Source of the DNA: Magnetococcales bacterium
Lineage (GTDB): Bacteria; Pseudomonadota; Magnetococcia; Magnetococcales; JADFYX01
DNA length: 32,363 bases
Direction of reading: 5' to 3'
Assembly (NCBI GenBank): GCA_015232405.1
Contig: JADFZS010000059.1
Coordinates: forward strand, 1-32,363
Shown: in pieces, positions 22,761-31,361 of the stretch
Position numbering within the stretch: position 1 is the stretch's first letter
Layout: every line of letters begins with the position of its first letter
Notes under the pieces: model-generated
Databases searched by the model: none
What the model was told of the DNA's origin: nothing
Seen by the model: only the letters and a program-made list of their open reading frames with translations
Made by a program: the position numbers and the translations under genes

Positions 22761-23462
22761 ATGATGATGAAAAAAACGATCGGTATTTTAGGCGGTATAA
22801 GCTGGGAGTCAACTTTTTCGTATCTCAAAATTATCAATCGTTTGGTACGCTCAAGCACTGGTGGTGTCCATTCACCAAAAATTCTGCTGAGTACAATTGA
22901 CTTTGGAGAAATTTTGCCATTGTACCATAACGATACGTTGGAAAAGTGTGTGCCGCAGTTAATACGACATGCGAGGAAGATAGAACGTGGAGGCGCGGAT
23001 ATATTGTTAATAGCATCAAACACGATGCATAAGTTCTACTATGAAATATCTCAATCGATCACTATTCCCGTTTTGCACATTGTTGATTGCCTGGCTAATG
23101 ACATTCGGCCAAATAACGCCAGTAAGGTTGCCTTGCTGGGCACACAAATCACTATGGAGCACTCTTTCTATAAGAATATGTTTGCCAATAAATATGGAGT
23201 AGATCTTATTGTGCCGGACGTGTCCGACAGAATTGTTGTCAATCAAATAATTCTTGAGGAGCTGTGTGCTGGGATCATATCACACTCATCCAAAATGGTA
23301 ATTCAAGAAATAATCGGTACTCTCAGCCAAGAGGCTGAAGGGGTCATACTCGGCTGCACAGAACTACAATTGCTAGTTACTAACGATGATGTAGATGTCC
23401 ATTTGTTCGATTCAACTGCCATCCATGCTAAGGCTGCTGTAGATTGGGCTATATGTGATTAA
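22761..23462 (+). CDS. YgeA-like aspartate/glutamate racemase family protein
   Basis: A 233-aa amino-acid racemase of the Asp/Glu racemase superfamily. The start is uncertain: 22761 gives MMMKKTIGILGG, matching the usual MKTIGLLGG beginning; 22746 or GTG 22698 are possible but lack good ribosome sites. Motifs in order are TIGILGGISWEST, LLSTIDFGEI, IASNTMHK, ALLGTQITMEHSFY, INQIILEELCAG and VILGCTELQLL with the second catalytic Cys. At the first catalytic position YgeA has Thr (CTNTMH); here it is Ser (ASNTMH). The IS21 right end lies ~90 bp upstream, so the native promoter may be displaced. It is convergent with the CHAT fragment (8-bp gap). Confidence 0.82.
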   Translation: MMMKKTIGILGGISWESTFSYLKIINRLVRSSTGGVHSPKILLSTIDFGEILPLYHNDTLEKCVPQLIRHARKIERGGADILLIASNTMHKFYYEISQSITIPVLHIVDCLANDIRPNNASKVALLGTQITMEHSFYKNMFANKYGVDLIVPDVSDRIVVNQIILEELCAGIISHSSKMVIQEIIGTLSQEAEGVILGCTELQLLVTNDDVDVHLFDSTAIHAKAAVDWAICD

Positions 23463-23470
23463 GTGGCCGT

Positions 23471-24683
23471 TTATGAACTTCCAAACGCCTGGTAAGCTGC
23501 CCATACATACGGGTGGGATAGATCGTTGTTTGTCGTCGCTCCAGATCCTGCCTCACAACTGGTGTTCCACAGAAGCCTTCCTGCTGCGGTTGGTAGTTTC
23601 TGCTGATGAATCATCTCAATCTGGGCATATCTCAGGGCCTGTGCTGGGGTAATTGTCTGAGCATTGTTCTGGCGCCATATTCTATACAAGTCTTGCATCA
23701 ACCACTCCGAATGGTCGCTTCGGACTTTCCACAAGGGTGCTACTACCGTTTTAGCTCCGGACTGCAGCAGCGAGGATGGAAGGGATACTGCCTCATCAGA
23801 AATAACAATTGAGCGCAGAGCTGTCTCACAGGCACTGAGAGACACAAGCTCTGTACCGCTCAACCGATTTTGAACTGACAGAATATCTCTTACCTTGAGC
23901 TCTTCATTTCTACTTAAAAATAATCGGCTCTCCAAAGGATTTTTTAAATCGGCCAATCCGTGACAGGCAAAATGAATCGCGGTCTTGTTACTCAAATGCC
24001 CCAATACACCATTTCGTGTCCTATCTTTTTTGGTCAGGGGTGTTGCACCAAAGAGCTTGGCAATCGTTTTTGCTTGTCCTTTGGTCTCTGCAACCGTGCC
24101 CACAGACAGAACGCTCTGTGGGGCGTTTGCGCCCTCCCTTGAACGATCTGTGTGCAGAGTACGGATCGTCGGCACGAAACTGATACATATGTCCATAATG
24201 GCAAATTTCTTGCTGCCTCTGTCTCTGGCTGCATGCCATGGGAAAATACCGAGCGTTCCACAAGCAACTATTGATATTTCCTCCAGGTCTGTTTCCCCTT
24301 TCTTACGAGCCCGTGTTGAGAGCCATTCTACGATGGATCCCATTGCTGATTCCCAAAGCCATTCACAAAGACCAGGCAGGTATTCTCTGAACCTCTTCTC
24401 AGAACTTGTCTCGTCCAGAACGTGATGTTCTGAAAGTTCTTTCACTTTTTCACGGACAGGGTTTTCTCCTAAGAGAGGTAGTGGTATAGCTGCAAAGCCA
24501 GATTCGTACACAAATATTACTGCACCTTGATCACGTCCTGCAGTGAGGTACACTACAGGATGGCCCACCTGTTTGACCGTCTCAATCAGGTCCTCTCGTA
24601 AAATCTCTGATTCCAAGTGATCCACACCCTTTCGAGCACATTCAGGGTACAATTTCCGGATCATATCGATGGTTTGCATCATA
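23471..24683 (-). pseudogene. Second CHAT protease, 5'-truncated by a Tn3 transposon
   Basis: About 404 codons of CHAT sequence, colinear with residues ~815-1220 of the protease at 12826. The conserved blocks are LPGLCEWLWESAMGSIVEWL, AIHFACHGLADL (catalytic His), LVSLSACETALR (catalytic Cys), SLPSSLLQSGAKTVVAPLWK and the terminal HPYVWAAYQ. Both catalytic residues survive. At 24684 the frame runs into the transposon terminal repeat, which by chance supplies ATG (24691-24689, codons MDP), so the open frame looks complete. The TPR and middle regions are absent and are not found beyond 28611. A CHAT-only peptide could be made if read from inside the transposon, but no good ribosome site is seen. 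Confidence 0.88.
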
Positions 24684-24720
24684 GGGTCCATCCCAACAAA
24701 GGTACAAAACGCGACATAAG
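24684..24720 (+). repeat. Left terminal inverted repeat of second Tn3-family transposon
   Basis: 37 bp beginning GGGTCCATCCCAAC, with AAAGGTAC in the core. It ends 2 bp before the resolvase stop codon at 24723. Confidence 0.9.
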
Positions 24721-24722
24721 AA

Positions 24723-25349
24723 TTAGGTTTTATTCAGCTTGGTTAGGCCATGCCTTTTGAGCCAGTTGTTGAGGTTGGCTGGCGTAGTTTTGTATCGATT
24801 AGCAATGAATTTCTGAGTTGACCCGTTGGCAAGCAAGGCTTCGATTTCTGGTCGATATTGATCCAACTTACTTTTACCTGGTCCTTTGGGCCGTCCCAAC
24901 GGCTTTCCTGATGCCTTTCTGGCTTGAAGAGCTTCCCTGGTCCTGGATGAAATCAGATCCCGCTCAATCTCAGCGGCCATGGAAAAAGCCATGGCGATAA
25001 TCTTACTTTGGATTGTGTCATCGAGCTGCCAATTCCCCTTGAGAGCATAGACTCGAATTCCTTGCTCTGTGGCTATGGAAAGAATTTCCATGCATTCAAG
25101 CATGGAGCGTCCGAGACGGGATAACTCACTAACAATCAAATTGTCGCCGGTTTTGAGGTTTCCAAGAAGGTCAGCAATCTTACGCTTGCGCCATGGGACT
25201 TTCCCAGACACCTTTTCCTCAACAAACGTAACCTGACCCAGATTTTTGCCATTGGCAAAACTGAGGATGCCGGCCTTATTTTTGGCAAGATCCTGATCAG
25301 AGGTAGAGACCCTGAGATAACCGATGGTTTGGGTGGTGTCTGAGCTCAT
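24723..25349 (-). CDS. tnpR: Serine recombinase (Tn3-type resolvase)
   Basis: A 208-aa small serine recombinase: TIGYLRVSTSDQDLAKN with nucleophile Ser15, LIVSELSRLGRSMLE (~90-104), FSMAAEIERDLISSRTREAL (~131-150), GKPLGRPKGPGKSK as the hinge, and a C-terminal helix-turn-helix (TQKFIANRYKTTPANLNNWL). It is clearly different from the resolvase at 637-1248 and from the fragment at 16641. It lies between the left repeat and the res region, opposite tnpA. Complete and probably active. Confidence 0.94.
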   Translation of the reverse strand: MSSDTTQTIGYLRVSTSDQDLAKNKAGILSFANGKNLGQVTFVEEKVSGKVPWRKRKIADLLGNLKTGDNLIVSELSRLGRSMLECMEILSIATEQGIRVYALKGNWQLDDTIQSKIIAMAFSMAAEIERDLISSRTREALQARKASGKPLGRPKGPGKSKLDQYRPEIEALLANGSTQKFIANRYKTTPANLNNWLKRHGLTKLNKT

Positions 25350-25489
25350 TATTTCCTAAATTCGATAAAAACATCTTGTTTCGAAATATATAATAATCTA
25401 TCGCATACTGTTATCAATGTAATTTACTTGATTTATGATATGTTGGAAACGATCGTTTAAATGATAATTTTCGACCTTCAAGGTTATTC
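25350..25489. promoter_or_regulatory. Probable res site and divergent promoters of second Tn3-family transposon
   Basis: 140 bp, very A+T-rich, between the divergent genes. Two segments with CGA...TCG ends, 25382-25403 (CGAAATATATAATAATCTAT...) and 25450-25473 (CGATCGTTTAAATGATAATT...), look like resolvase subsites. TGTTATCA and TTGATTTATGATATG lie between them. Subsite borders are estimated. Confidence 0.5.
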
Positions 25490-28400
25490 ATGGCACGAAT
25501 GCAAATTTTGAGCTCGAATGAATACATGATATTCGAGGCTCCACCTCTCTTTGATCACCGGGATCGCAAGAAATTTTTCGAGTTCTCCAAGCCCTTGCTT
25601 GAGATAGCACAAACCATTCGCAACCCTGTTTATCAGGTCTACTTTCTGGTTAGTTGTGGTTATTTTCGAGTCTCCCGGCGATTTTTCCCCCCGAAAGATT
25701 TTCATCAGCGTGACATTAAGTATGTTGCAAGCCGTCTTGATATGATTCTGGATGGTTCTCAGACCGAGATTTATACTGACCGCACTCGCCAACGACACCA
25801 GAAGCTCATTCTTGATTTCTATGGCTTCAGATCCTTCGATGCTGACACCGAAAACACCCTAAATATCGAAATATCCGCCATGGTGCGAACACACCTGAAA
25901 CCGAAGCTGATTTTTCACCGTTGCGTCGATTTTCTGATCCAGAACCGGATGCAGGTGCCGAAGGCAGGCACCCTGGTCGAACTTGTTCGTTCTGGACTAC
26001 ATGCCCGCAAGGCTGAACTGATGGTATTGATGGACAAGCATCTGTCTGACAAAACCCGTCAACTGCTTGATATGTTGTTCACCACACCGGACAACCAAAA
26101 CCAGTATCGGTTAACCTTACTCAAAAAACTCTCTCACTCTACCAAACCGTCACGGGTCAGAGAATGCGTCACCGACTTTGGAACACTTTCGGAGCTTTAC
26201 AATCAGCTTGAAGGCATCCTGGCAGTTCTTGACCTCGGTCACGCTGGAATTCGTTACTATGCAGGCAGTGTCTTGAAGGCTGAAATTTTTCAGATACAAC
26301 GTCGTGAAACTGCAGACCGTTATATTCATGCCACCGCCTTTGTGGCACATCAATTTTATCGCATTCAGGATAACTTGATTGATATCCTGCTCAGTGTGGT
26401 TGCTTCCTTCCAGACAGCTGCATTACGTGAGCATAAGGAACGGTCCTATGAAAAGCGAAAGGAACAGAACAAGCGTCTGAAATCATTAATTAGTGATCTT
26501 GATAAATCGGTATTCGGCCTAATCCATGAAATACGACAACAGACCGAAACCGAAGCACTATCTGATACAGATAAAATAAGAAATATTAAGATGTTACTCG
26601 ATCAAAGCAGAGATGGAGATTTTGAAACCCTTAAGTCCGACCTGGAGAGTTCCGGGGACGATCAGGCTTATTATGAGGTACTGGAAGAACGTTCATTGCG
26701 TTTACAAAACCGCCTCAGCCCAATTCTCAAAGTCCTGACATTCCAACCAAATAGCCGAGCATTTCGTCTGATGCAAGCCATTGATCACTTCAAGACCAAG
26801 GACGGGGTAATCAATGATCAGGCACCCATGGATTTTCTGGAAGATAACGAGCGCAAGGCCGTGATCCGGGATGACGATACTTTTCGACCTTCACTCTACA
26901 AGGTATTCCTGTTCCTGCATGTCTCGGGGGCCATCAAATCTGGCAACCTGAATGTGCAGCATTCCTATAAATACCGTCCAATGGATACCTATCTCATTAG
27001 CCCGGAACGTTGGCGGCAGGAAAAATCGCACCTTATGGAACGGGCAGGGCTGACAGAGTTTCTTGATCCTAATTCGGTGCTGCAAGCACTGGATGAAGTA
27101 CTTCATACCCAGTATCAAACCACAAATTTCAGGGCCAACAAAAACACACACCTGAAACTCCGGACGGATGGAAAATTCCATATTGCCACACCGGCGCTTG
27201 ATCTAGCAGAAACCGATCCGTTGCAGGGCTGCTTTCCTGAACGTCAGGATGTACCGCTTGCACAGGTATTGGAAACCGTCAATAGCCATTGTGGTATGCT
27301 GGCTGCATTTCAGCACTGGCAGCAAACCCATAGCCGACAGGCTATCCCACGTCCGGCTCTATTAGCAGGAATTATAGGGCTTGGATGCAGCATTGGCGTA
27401 CTAAAAATGGCCCGTATCTCCTCTCGTATCACCGAAAGTGAGCTGGAACATGCTGTCAATTGGCGGTTCTCACTGGAGAATATTCGTGAGGCCAATAATT
27501 TGGTGCTCAAGGCCATGGACAAAATGGAACTTCCCAATCTCTACCGAAGGGAACGGGATAAGCTCCATACCGCCAGTGATGGCCAGAAGTTTGAGGTGCG
27601 CACGGACTCACTCCACGCCAGTCGTTCCTTCAAATACTTCGGGCAAAGCCAGGGTGTCAGCGCCTATGCCTTTGTGGATGAGAGAAACTTTCTCTGGCAC
27701 TCCCTTATGATCAGTGCCGCTGATCGGGAGAGCGCTTATGTGATCGACGGACTGATGCGCAATGATGTCGTGAAGAGTGACATTCACTCTACCGATACCC
27801 ACGGCTTTACCGAGGCCATTTTTGGTCTTACTCATTTGCTGGGGTTTTCCTTCGCGCCCCGGATCAAGGGATTGAACCGCCAAACCCTCTATCTGTTCCG
27901 TTCACGCAAGAAGACAGATCGGTCAGACTGGGTAATCACCCCAAATAAATATATAAACGATGCACTGATCCGCGAAAACTGGGATGATTTATTGCGGCTC
28001 ATTACCACGATCAAGCTCAAGGAAAATACCGCTTCCGATATTTTCCGGCGACTGAACTCCTATTCCAGACAGCACGCACTTTATCAAACGATCAAGGCTT
28101 TTGGTCAAATAATCAAATCTCTGTTTATTCTGCGCTATATCGATGATCTTGAGCTGCGCCAAGCGATTGAAAAACAGCTTAACAAGGTCGAGTTATCTAA
28201 CCGTTTTACCCGTGCTGTGGCTGTTGGTAATCCTCGGGAATATACACAAGCTGAAAAGGAAGAGCAGGAGATTGCCGAAAGCTGCAACCGATTGATCAAG
28301 AACAGCGTTATTTGCTGGAACTACCTTTACCTCACGCGCAAACTCGAAAAATTCACAGATCAGGAGGCCAGAGAGAACTTGTTACGTACTATTACTTCCC

Positions 28401-28507
28401 ATTCGGTAATGACATGGGCTCACGTCAATATGCTGGGCGAGTACGATTTCTCGGATGAAAAACTTAAGGATTCCGCCGGAATTCTGCCCCTGAAATCTGC
28501 CGCTTGA
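25490..28507 (+). CDS. tnpA: Tn3-family transposase TnpA
   Basis: A 1005-aa Tn3-type DDE transposase. The N-terminus (MARMQILSSNEYMIFEAPPL) and a DUF4158-like N-terminal domain are followed by a long helical region. It includes a charged coiled coil around residues 315-345 (KERSYEKRKEQNKRLKS). The catalytic C-terminal part has YAFVDERNFLWHS, then TDTHGFTEAIFGLTHLLGF with the Asp of TDTHG, and NSVICWNYLYLTRKLE. No stop or frameshift. It is only distantly similar to the TnpA at 1343 and belongs to another subgroup. It ends 67 bp before the right repeat. Confidence 0.95.
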   Translation: MARMQILSSNEYMIFEAPPLFDHRDRKKFFEFSKPLLEIAQTIRNPVYQVYFLVSCGYFRVSRRFFPPKDFHQRDIKYVASRLDMILDGSQTEIYTDRTRQRHQKLILDFYGFRSFDADTENTLNIEISAMVRTHLKPKLIFHRCVDFLIQNRMQVPKAGTLVELVRSGLHARKAELMVLMDKHLSDKTRQLLDMLFTTPDNQNQYRLTLLKKLSHSTKPSRVRECVTDFGTLSELYNQLEGILAVLDLGHAGIRYYAGSVLKAEIFQIQRRETADRYIHATAFVAHQFYRIQDNLIDILLSVVASFQTAALREHKERSYEKRKEQNKRLKSLISDLDKSVFGLIHEIRQQTETEALSDTDKIRNIKMLLDQSRDGDFETLKSDLESSGDDQAYYEVLEERSLRLQNRLSPILKVLTFQPNSRAFRLMQAIDHFKTKDGVINDQAPMDFLEDNERKAVIRDDDTFRPSLYKVFLFLHVSGAIKSGNLNVQHSYKYRPMDTYLISPERWRQEKSHLMERAGLTEFLDPNSVLQALDEVLHTQYQTTNFRANKNTHLKLRTDGKFHIATPALDLAETDPLQGCFPERQDVPLAQVLETVNSHCGMLAAFQHWQQTHSRQAIPRPALLAGIIGLGCSIGVLKMARISSRITESELEHAVNWRFSLENIREANNLVLKAMDKMELPNLYRRERDKLHTASDGQKFEVRTDSLHASRSFKYFGQSQGVSAYAFVDERNFLWHSLMISAADRESAYVIDGLMRNDVVKSDIHSTDTHGFTEAIFGLTHLLGFSFAPRIKGLNRQTLYLFRSRKKTDRSDWVITPNKYINDALIRENWDDLLRLITTIKLKENTASDIFRRLNSYSRQHALYQTIKAFGQIIKSLFILRYIDDLELRQAIEKQLNKVELSNRFTRAVAVGNPREYTQAEKEEQEIAESCNRLIKNSVICWNYLYLTRKLEKFTDQEARENLLRTITSHSVMTWAHVNMLGEYDFSDEKLKDSAGILPLKSAA

Positions 28508-28574
28508 AGTAGGGGTGTTTTCGGGGGAAACAAAAAGTCGGTTAGGCCAGATTAATCAGGATGTTCCCGAAAAT

Positions 28575-28611
28575 CCTATGTCGCATTTTGTACCTTTGTT
28601 GGGATGGACCC
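28575..28611 (-). repeat. Right terminal inverted repeat of second Tn3-family transposon
   Basis: 37 bp, inverse of 24684-24720 with two differences. One further C at 28612 would make the end GGGGTCC. Confidence 0.9.
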
Positions 28612-28835
28612 CTGGTCCTTGTCTTAATTTTTGATGGTTTGGTTTGTTCTTGTCGGCTCGACTTTCCAACAGGAACAAAACTCGACCAACCTGCATCGTC
28701 TGGTTTGAAGCATTTGTTTTTTGCCCACTAGTCTGCCTGATAATTGACACCCCCACCTTTTGCCCGCCTCACTCTCAAATTAGCCCCGATTATAAAGTCA
28801 TACTGTTATTTACAAACTATTATATATAGATATTA

Positions 28836-28868
28836 GTATGATAGAAAATAACGATTTTTCTACCATAC
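28836..28868. promoter_or_regulatory. Dyad upstream of the 51-aa gene, possible operator
   Basis: GTATGATAGAAA (28836-28847) and TTTCTACCATAC (28857-28868) are inverted 12-bp arms with one mismatch and a 9-bp spacer, ending 13 bp before the start of the 51-aa gene. An A+T-rich TATATATAG lies just upstream as a possible -10. An autorepressor site is a reasonable guess. The preceding stretch 28613-28835 shows no gene I can support. Confidence 0.5.
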
Positions 28869-28881
28869 AAAGGAGAGTTTA

Positions 28882-29037
28882 ATGGCAACCAATAGGAGTT
28901 TTTATTTTCAGGATTCAGATTTACATAATATGAAATGTATTTATAAACATTATCAAGACAAGTTTGGAATTGAATTAACGCCAAGCAAGTTAATCCCCAA
29001 TCCGCAAACCTTCCGAGCGTTGACCGCCGCATCATGA
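28882..29037 (+). CDS. 51-aa small protein, unknown
   Basis: ATG 28882, preceded by AAGGAGAG at 5-7 nt, to TGA 29035-29037. The product begins MATNRSFYFQDSDLHNMKCI, has IYKHYQDKFGIELTPSKLI in the middle and ends RALTAAS. Size and the start (a β-like FYFQDSD, then helices) suggest a ribbon-helix-helix DNA-binding protein, compatible with the dyad upstream, but this is not proven. The 3' end may be altered, since an unrelated reading frame begins immediately after. Confidence 0.45.
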   Translation: MATNRSFYFQDSDLHNMKCIYKHYQDKFGIELTPSKLIPNPQTFRALTAAS

Positions 29038-29200
29038 GATAATCGTTGGCGTTTTCACCAACTCGAACGCTGACGGAATTTCACTACTGATGAAAAACGC
29101 CTCTGGATTTGAATATGCTCCCAGCCGGGTCGATTTGACTTCCGTCGCCGGGTTGGATCTGTTGATGCGCGTAATGCGACAATTGGGTATTCCCCGTTAA
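29024..29200 (+). pseudogene. C-terminal coding fragment of an unrecognised protein
   Basis: A frame open from 29024 to TAA 29198-29200 without a start codon encodes IIVGVFTNSNADGISLLMKN, then SRVDLTSVAGLDLLMRVMRQ and LGIPR. The amphipathic, protein-like composition suggests the tail of a truncated gene. The family is not recognised. Confidence 0.35.
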
Positions 29201-29321
29201 CAAACCCCAAATCCCCCAGATTATCCATAGCGGCTTTGTTACTATTCCTATGGAACTCATCCATCATAGCCCCAGGGGCTTTCTTTAGTGCAGAAAGAGA
29301 AATAGATTTATCTCCAATGAA

Positions 29322-29359
29322 GGGGTCAGCTCACGAAACGGAAAAATTCGTACGTTAAG
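29322..29359 (+). repeat. 38-bp Tn3-type inverted repeat, left
   Basis: Starts GGGGTCAGCTCACG and ends CGTACGTTAAG, the start and end typical of Tn3-family 38-bp repeats. It pairs with 31411-31448. Confidence 0.75.
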
Positions 29360-29700
29360 ATATTAGTTTTCTAAAATAGTGTCCGATTGAGGCGTACTTT
29401 ATCCTGATGTCAGGTCAGTCTGGTAAATTGTGTCAGATTTGGGTTGGTTTTTGATTTGTTGTACACATCACGCGAAAGGCCATAGGCTCCAACCTGACAC
29501 TTTTTGAAAACCTCGTAAAATCATAAATTTGCAATTGTTCGTGAAACGTTAGCGTACTCTGTGACCCGTTTTCTGAGGCAACCCCATGGGGGATTCGAAG
29601 AAAGTGGACGGGAGATGACCGAGGAAAAAGCAAAAATCTGGGTACTGTCAGATCAAGATTGAGCTACTGCATCTGATTCCAACAAGTCCCATAAACACAC
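29360..29700. other. Non-coding stretch inside the unit
   Basis: No coding frame that I can support. TGTCAG occurs at 29431 (then GGGTTGG) and at 29647, and CCAACCTGACAC at 29489-29500 is partly inverted to the first. These could be remnants of a resolvase site but are not convincing. Confidence 0.3.
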
Positions 29701-29734
29701 AACAGTTAAGATTATGGCTCTTTTCTTAACTGTT
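29701..29734. repeat. Hairpin AACAGTTAAGA, downstream side of the cargo
   Basis: AACAGTTAAGA and TCTTAACTGTT form a perfect 11-bp stem with a 12-nt loop. The same arms recur at 31362-31395 on the other side of the two zinc-ribbon genes. Confidence 0.65.
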
Positions 29735-29856
29735 GGTGGCATACGCAGCCAATGTGCTCACTTTTTGCGCGTTTTGTGGACAGATTTCAACCAATTCGAA
29801 AGAGAGATCACTATGGCTACAGCAAATTCTGTAAGCTCGATGTTCCGCATGAGATA

Positions 29857-30627
29857 CTAGCATGTGTATTGATTTACATAGGTCTTATCCATCCATGTAA
29901 CTTCACCAGTGCTCCAAAATTTAAATATACTACCAGAGAAACCATCGACAATTTCAATTTTATACTGACTTGTCGTGATTGCAAGTATCAATACTGGGTG
30001 AGATCCACTCTTATTACATAGATATCCAGTTGAACCAACTTTTGGCCACCTATTCCGTTCCGCCTCCCTCCTACGTTCTGCCTCCCTCCTACGTTCTGCC
30101 TCCCTCCTATATTCAGCCCTATCAGCCTCCTTTTGCTGCTCATTCTGATAATATATACCACCAACAATTACTGCAATTGCAGTAATTACTATTAAAGAAT
30201 TTTTGCTTGCCGCAACATTACCAAGTTTACTAAGAATGCCACTTTTTATTGTGTTGCCACAATGTTTACATATCTTTGCTTTTTCATGGATTTCTTCCTT
30301 ACATGTTGGACAAAGTACAGAGTTTTCTTTACTACCTCTTTCTAGCTTTTCTTGTTTTGTAGCTTCTTTTATTTCTTTGGCAAATTTGCCTGCTGTATTG
30401 GTAAATACTTCTGCTGCTTCCTTGCTCTTTACTATAGCTGCACTTTTGGCGTTCTCTATTGCTTCTTTCCTTTGTGTGTCTTTAATCCTTTTACGCTCTT
30501 CTTTAGCCTTCCTAGCCTCTTCATTCTTCTTGGCTTCTTCCTTAACTTTCTCAGGAAACTTTTTACCGCATTCATCACAAAAGATCGACATATATATATT
30601 GTCAGTTTTACAGCTTGGACATTTCAC
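29857..30627 (-). CDS. Zinc-ribbon membrane protein with coiled coil
   Basis: A 256-aa protein. Start GTG 30627 has GGGAG 7 nt upstream. It begins with a zinc ribbon (CPSC...CDECG, residues 3-20), then a long charged helix (25-~95, EEARKAKEERKRIKD), a second zinc ribbon (CPTCKEEIHEKAKICKHCG), one membrane helix (~143-160, NSLIVITAIAVIVGGIYY) and a charged repeat REAERRREAERRREAER. It ends in a small β-rich domain (TGYLCNKSGSHPVLILAI...). The repeat is encoded by three 18-bp tandem copies. Role unknown; double zinc-ribbon membrane proteins are widespread in accessory DNA. Confidence 0.75.
   Translation of the reverse strand: MKCPSCKTDNIYMSIFCDECGKKFPEKVKEEAKKNEEARKAKEERKRIKDTQRKEAIENAKSAAIVKSKEAAEVFTNTAGKFAKEIKEATKQEKLERGSKENSVLCPTCKEEIHEKAKICKHCGNTIKSGILSKLGNVAASKNSLIVITAIAVIVGGIYYQNEQQKEADRAEYRREAERRREAERRREAERNRWPKVGSTGYLCNKSGSHPVLILAITTSQYKIEIVDGFSGSIFKFWSTGEVTWMDKTYVNQYTC
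30056..30109. repeat. Three tandem 18-bp units in the zinc-ribbon gene
   Basis: Unit CGTTCTGCCTCCCTCCTA (plus strand) at 30056, 30074 and 30092; the first copy differs at one base. It is in frame, so copy-number change would add or remove six residues (AERRRE-type) without a frameshift. Confidence 0.85.
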
Positions 30628-30707
30628 AAATATTCTCCCAAAATTTCACACATGCACATTAAGCAGAATGTGTAAATAACAACAATATTCTAACCGGCAA
30701 GAACTTG

Positions 30708-31250
30708 TCAGAGTCCTAACTCATCTTTAGCCCATCCAGAATATTTATCCTCTGGAGCTAACAGCAACATTGCTTTGGCATATTCCCTAGCAATCTTTAG
30801 TTCACCGCGTTTTCTTGCTTGTTCAGATCTCTTGTAAAGTACAGACATAAGCTCACCAAATCTGGCAGATTCTAAAATTTCATGGTTACCCATAGTTAAA
30901 ATATGCTTATAACATTCCACAGAATTAGACCCAGAAGGTCGCAAAACACGACCTTTTCTAAGGTGGGCATAACAAATAGCCGCGCGTTCTGGCAATGTTT
31001 TTGCGACAACCTCTTTCTTAGCTGTAACTTTTTTATTCACCTCTATATATATATACCGCCCTACAATTGAAGCAGTTACAATTAATAGCAATACTGAAAA
31101 TATTGACATCAGTTTGTTTGAACTTCTTGATTTTGCAGTTACCTTTGAACTCTGAATAGCTTCACTAGCACCCAAATCATGTCCACAGAAGTTACAGAAC
31201 TTGGCGGAATCTCTGATTGCCTTACCGCATCCTACATTAGTGCATATCAC
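30708..31250 (-). CDS. Zinc-ribbon membrane protein with C-terminal helical domain
   Basis: A 180-aa protein. GTG 31250 (MICTNVGCGKAIRDSAKFCNFCG) is chosen because GGGAG lies 8 nt upstream and the zinc ribbon then stands at the N-terminus as usual; a longer ATG frame to 31316 would add a hydrophobic stretch without a ribosome site. After the ribbon (Cys3, Cys8, Cys19, Cys22) comes a linker and one membrane helix (~45-65). A C-terminal helical domain with RAAICYAHLRKGRVL and EQARKRGELKIAREYAKAML is TPR- or Sel1-like in look. It is 80 bp upstream of the other zinc-ribbon gene, same strand and same start style, so they are probably co-transcribed. Confidence 0.7.
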   Translation of the reverse strand: MICTNVGCGKAIRDSAKFCNFCGHDLGASEAIQSSKVTAKSRSSNKLMSIFSVLLLIVTASIVGRYIYIEVNKKVTAKKEVVAKTLPERAAICYAHLRKGRVLRPSGSNSVECYKHILTMGNHEILESARFGELMSVLYKRSEQARKRGELKIAREYAKAMLLLAPEDKYSGWAKDELGL

Positions 31251-31361
31251 AATGATGACTCCCAGAAGAATAGCAATAAGAAATGAAGAATCTATGATAG
31301 CATGAAAGGAGCTCATACGTCAGCTGGGAACGGTTCACAGAAAATCAGGAGCAGTATATAC

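Larger units (their letters stand above)
24684..28611. mobile_element. Tn3-family transposon (second copy), resolvase plus transposase
   Basis: A 3928-bp element with 37-bp inverted repeats (35 of 37 identical), divergent resolvase (minus) and transposase (plus), and a 140-bp A+T-rich intergenic res region. It has no passenger gene. The right end reads GGGG before TCC where the left has AGGG, so the border may be one base longer on the right. No 5-bp target duplication is visible. The outer part of its ends matches the degenerate repeats at 16778 and, more distantly, those at 16598, 31513 and 31880. It truncates the CHAT gene. Confidence 0.92.

Noticed and set aside
28556..28756. A 66-codon minus-strand frame overlapping the right end of the second Tn3 transposon
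   Set aside because: It runs through the terminal repeat, has no ribosome site and no recognised family; it could be the tail of a lost gene but cannot be supported.
29857..30679. Plus-strand open frames of 107 and 158 codons opposite the zinc-ribbon gene
   Set aside because: They mirror the Lys/Glu-rich helix on the other strand, giving Phe/Ser/Leu-rich products; the minus strand has zinc ribbons and a ribosome site.
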